Shown: one piece after another, positions 4,368 to 6,247 of the stretch
Numbering within the stretch: position 1 is the stretch's first letter
How the letters are laid out: each line of letters starts with the position of its first letter
Assembly (NCBI GenBank): GCA_902791885.1
Contig: CADAXO010000108.1
Span: 1 to 6,247 of the forward strand
Length of the DNA: 6,247 nucleotides
Reading direction: 5' to 3'
From: Oscillospiraceae bacterium
Lineage (GTDB): Bacteria; Bacillota_A; Clostridia; Saccharofermentanales; Saccharofermentanaceae
Position numbers and translations under genes: made by a program
Notes under the pieces: generated by a model
What the model was told of the DNA's origin: nothing
Databases searched by the model: none
The model's input: only the letters and a program-made list of their open reading frames with translations

Positions 4368-5723
4368 ATGGAACCTCTTGGTTTGAATGAGATTAGAGAA
4401 AGATATCTTTCGTTTTTTGAGTCCAAAGGACATTTGAGGATGCCTTCGTTCTCGTTAGTTCCGAAGAACGACCCGTCGATCCTTCTGATCAACGCCGGTA
4501 TGACACCTCTGAAGCCGTACTTCACGGGCGCGGAGATCCCTCCCAGAAAGAGAGTAACGACATGCCAGAAGTGTATAAGGACTCCCGATATCGAGAACGT
4601 CGGTCATACATCAAGACACGGTACTTACTTCGAGATGCTCGGAAACTTCTCCTTCGGTGACTACTTCAAGGAAGAGGTCATCCCGTGGGCATGGGAGTTC
4701 CTGACAGAAGATCTTAAGATCGAGCCCGAGAAGCTCTATCCTTCCGTCTTCGAAGAGGACGATGAGGCTGTTGCGATCTGGCGCGACAAGGTAGGAATCC
4801 CCGAATCAAGGATCACAAGACTCGGCAGAGCCGACAACTTCTGGGAGCACGGTACAGGTCCCTGCGGCCCCTGCTCTGAGATATATTTCGACAGAGGTGA
4901 GGAATACGGATGCGGCAAGCCCGACTGCGGCCCCGGCTGCGAGTGCGACAGATTCGTAGAGATCTGGAACCTCGTTTTCTCACAGTTCGACCGTCAGGAG
5001 GACGGCACTTATCTTCCGCTCAAGCAGAAGAACATCGATACGGGTGCGGGACTCGAGAGAGTTGCGTGCGTTATGCAGGGTGTTGATAACCTTTTCGAGG
5101 TTGATACTGTACGTAAGATCCTCGACACAGTCTGCAGCATCGCAGGCAAGAAGTACCACGAGAACCACGACGACGACGTAGCTATCCGTGTTATCACGGA
5201 CCACATGAGATCTTCCACCATGATGATCAGTGACGGCGTACTCCCGAGTAACGAGGGCAGAGGCTACGTATTAAGAAGACTCATGAGAAGAGCTGCAAGA
5301 TTCGGCCGCCTCTTAGGCATCGAGAAACTCTTCCTTACAGATGTAGCTGAGGTCGTAATCGACCAGAACAAGGACGCTTATCCCGACCTTGCAACAAGAC
5401 ACGACTACATCATGAAGATCATCGCGCTTGAGGAAGAGGCTTTCCACAGAACTGTTGCGGCAGGAACCGAGATCTTGAACAACATGATCGAGGACGCCAA
5501 GAAGGAAGGAAAGACAGTTCTTGCAGGCGAAGATGCATTCAAGCTTCACGACACATACGGCTTCCCTCTTGACCTTACCAAGGAGATCGCGAAAGACGCA
5601 GGTCTCACAGTCGACGAAGAGGGCTTCAAGGCTTCCATGAAGAAGCAGAAGGACACCGCAAGAGACGCCACAAAGAAGCTCGTTGATACGGCTTGGGGCG
5701 GCACGGCTCTCCTGCTGACGTAA
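4368..5723 (+). CDS. alaS: Alanine--tRNA ligase, catalytic and tRNA-binding part (frame ends early)
   Basis: AlaRS charges tRNA-Ala with alanine in the cytoplasm. This frame gives 451 residues: the class II catalytic core (about 1-240), with [20 protein letters not shown] at 64-83 and [18 protein letters not shown] at 83-100 (motif 2 region), [19 protein letters not shown] at 157-175, DTGAGLER at 224-231, then the tRNA-recognition region with [18 protein letters not shown] at 297-314. The Cys-rich insert [12 protein letters not shown] (182-193) is familiar from Clostridial AlaRS. The family is usually about 870-880 residues; here the frame stops at TAA 5721-5723, just after DTAWGGTAL, where the protein should continue with [10 protein letters not shown]. 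That continuation is present one nucleotide out of frame, so this is a frameshifted rather than a naturally short gene. The start is fixed by AAGGAG at 4351-4356 and the promoter above. Confidence 0.95.
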   Translation: MEPLGLNEIRERYLSFFESKGHLRMPSFSLVPKNDPSILLINAGMTPLKPYFTGAEIPPRKRVTTCQKCIRTPDIENVGHTSRHGTYFEMLGNFSFGDYFKEEVIPWAWEFLTEDLKIEPEKLYPSVFEEDDEAVAIWRDKVGIPESRITRLGRADNFWEHGTGPCGPCSEIYFDRGEEYGCGKPDCGPGCECDRFVEIWNLVFSQFDRQEDGTYLPLKQKNIDTGAGLERVACVMQGVDNLFEVDTVRKILDTVCSIAGKKYHENHDDDVAIRVITDHMRSSTMMISDGVLPSNEGRGYVLRRLMRRAARFGRLLGIEKLFLTDVAEVVIDQNKDAYPDLATRHDYIMKIIALEEEAFHRTVAAGTEILNNMIEDAKKEGKTVLAGEDAFKLHDTYGFPLDLTKEIAKDAGLTVDEEGFKASMKKQKDTARDATKKLVDTAWGGTALLLT

Positions 5724-6247
5724 CAGCTGACACTTCTGTAACTGAATACGTAGGCTACGATAACCTCGACACAGATGCCAAGATCCTTCACATCATCAAG
5801 AAGGACGAAGAGGGCAACCTCCACAGCGAGGACGAAGCTTTCTCCGGCGATGAGGTCATCCTCGTTCTTGATAAGACAACAGCATATGCCACGATGGGCG
5901 GTCAGATCCACGACGACGGTACTATCGAAGCCGACGGCTTCAAGGCAGTCATCAAGTCCGTTGACAAGGACTCCTCCGGCAAGTACCTCCACACAGTGTC
6001 CATCGAGGAAGGCGAAGCTAAGAAGGGCGCAGCTGTAAAAGTCAAGGTCTGCAAGAAGACAAGACTTTCAATTGCACGTAACCACACAGCTACACACATG
6101 CTCCTGTCAGCATTAAGATCTGTTCTCGGCACACACGTCGAGCAGGCTGGTTCCTTCGTAGGCTCCGACAGATTAAGATTCGACTTCAACCACTTCCAGG
6201 CCATGACCGAGGAAGAGATCGAGAAGGTAGAAGCTATCGTTAACGAC
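5711..6247 (+). CDS. alaS: Alanine--tRNA ligase, continuation in the shifted frame (editing domain, truncated by window edge)
   Basis: From CCT 5711 the -1 frame reads [18 protein letters not shown] and stays open to the window end, 179 codons. It holds the linker and start of the editing region: [20 protein letters not shown], corresponding to the usual LDKTxFYAExGGQ block, then [25 protein letters not shown] (6083-6097) is the first half of the zinc-binding editing site (HxxxH, paired later with CxxxH outside the window) that hydrolyses mis-charged Ser/Gly-tRNA-Ala. It has no ribosome binding site or good start codon of its own, so it belongs to the gene at 4368, separated by one missing nucleotide or by recoding near 5709-5711. 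In the GGQ block the usual Phe and Glu are Ala and Thr; this may be lineage variation. C-Ala and the rest lie beyond the edge. Confidence 0.93.

Overview
The window looks like chromosomal DNA from a Gram-positive, low-to-mid-GC bacterium, most likely a gut-type member of the Clostridia (Bacillota). The support is strong purine-rich ribosome binding sites (AAGGAG, AGGAGG), sharp sigma-A style promoters with 17-bp spacing, a Cys-rich insert in alanyl-tRNA synthetase of the kind known in Clostridia, and Firmicutes-type DUF1015, WYL and DUF6688-like proteins. Genus cannot be named from this alone.

Layout. (1) 1-285, minus strand: 5' part of a DUF1015 family gene that runs off the left edge. (2) 286-467: divergent intergenic region with a small inverted/direct repeat cluster. 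(3) 468-971, plus: a 167-residue protein with a disordered acidic N-terminus and a predicted four-helix bundle like 23S rRNA IVS/Avd proteins, closed by a strong intrinsic terminator (996-1026). (4) 1082-1264 and 1274-1489, plus: two tightly coupled, AT-richer small genes of unknown function. (5) 1490-2058: a 569-bp gap holding the most striking feature, three consecutive arrays (1532-1640, 1665-1775, 1779-1889). Each is built from eight 6-bp half-sites in the order forward, forward, reverse, reverse, forward, forward, reverse, reverse, with nearly invariant 6- and 12/13-bp spacers. The hexamer differs between arrays (CTGACA, TTGGCT, CTGGCT) but is kept almost uniform inside each one. A textbook promoter (1991-2019) follows. 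(6) 2059-3168: a six-pass membrane protein resembling DUF6688. (7) 3243-4304: a WYL-domain transcription regulator whose leader holds a 10-bp inverted repeat spanning its putative -10 element and Shine-Dalgarno. (8) 4305-6247: a promoter and alaS, which is cut off by the right edge and interrupted by an apparent 1-nt frameshift near 5709-5711.

The genes do not form one pathway. alaS is core translation, DUF1015 and DUF6688-like are conserved genes of unclear role, and the 350-2000 stretch has an accessory character (small AT-rich genes, repeat arrays). The arrays are the best candidate for something undescribed. Their geometry suggests a multi-subunit DNA-binding platform or a structured nucleic acid, but no gene in the window can be tied to them by sequence alone.
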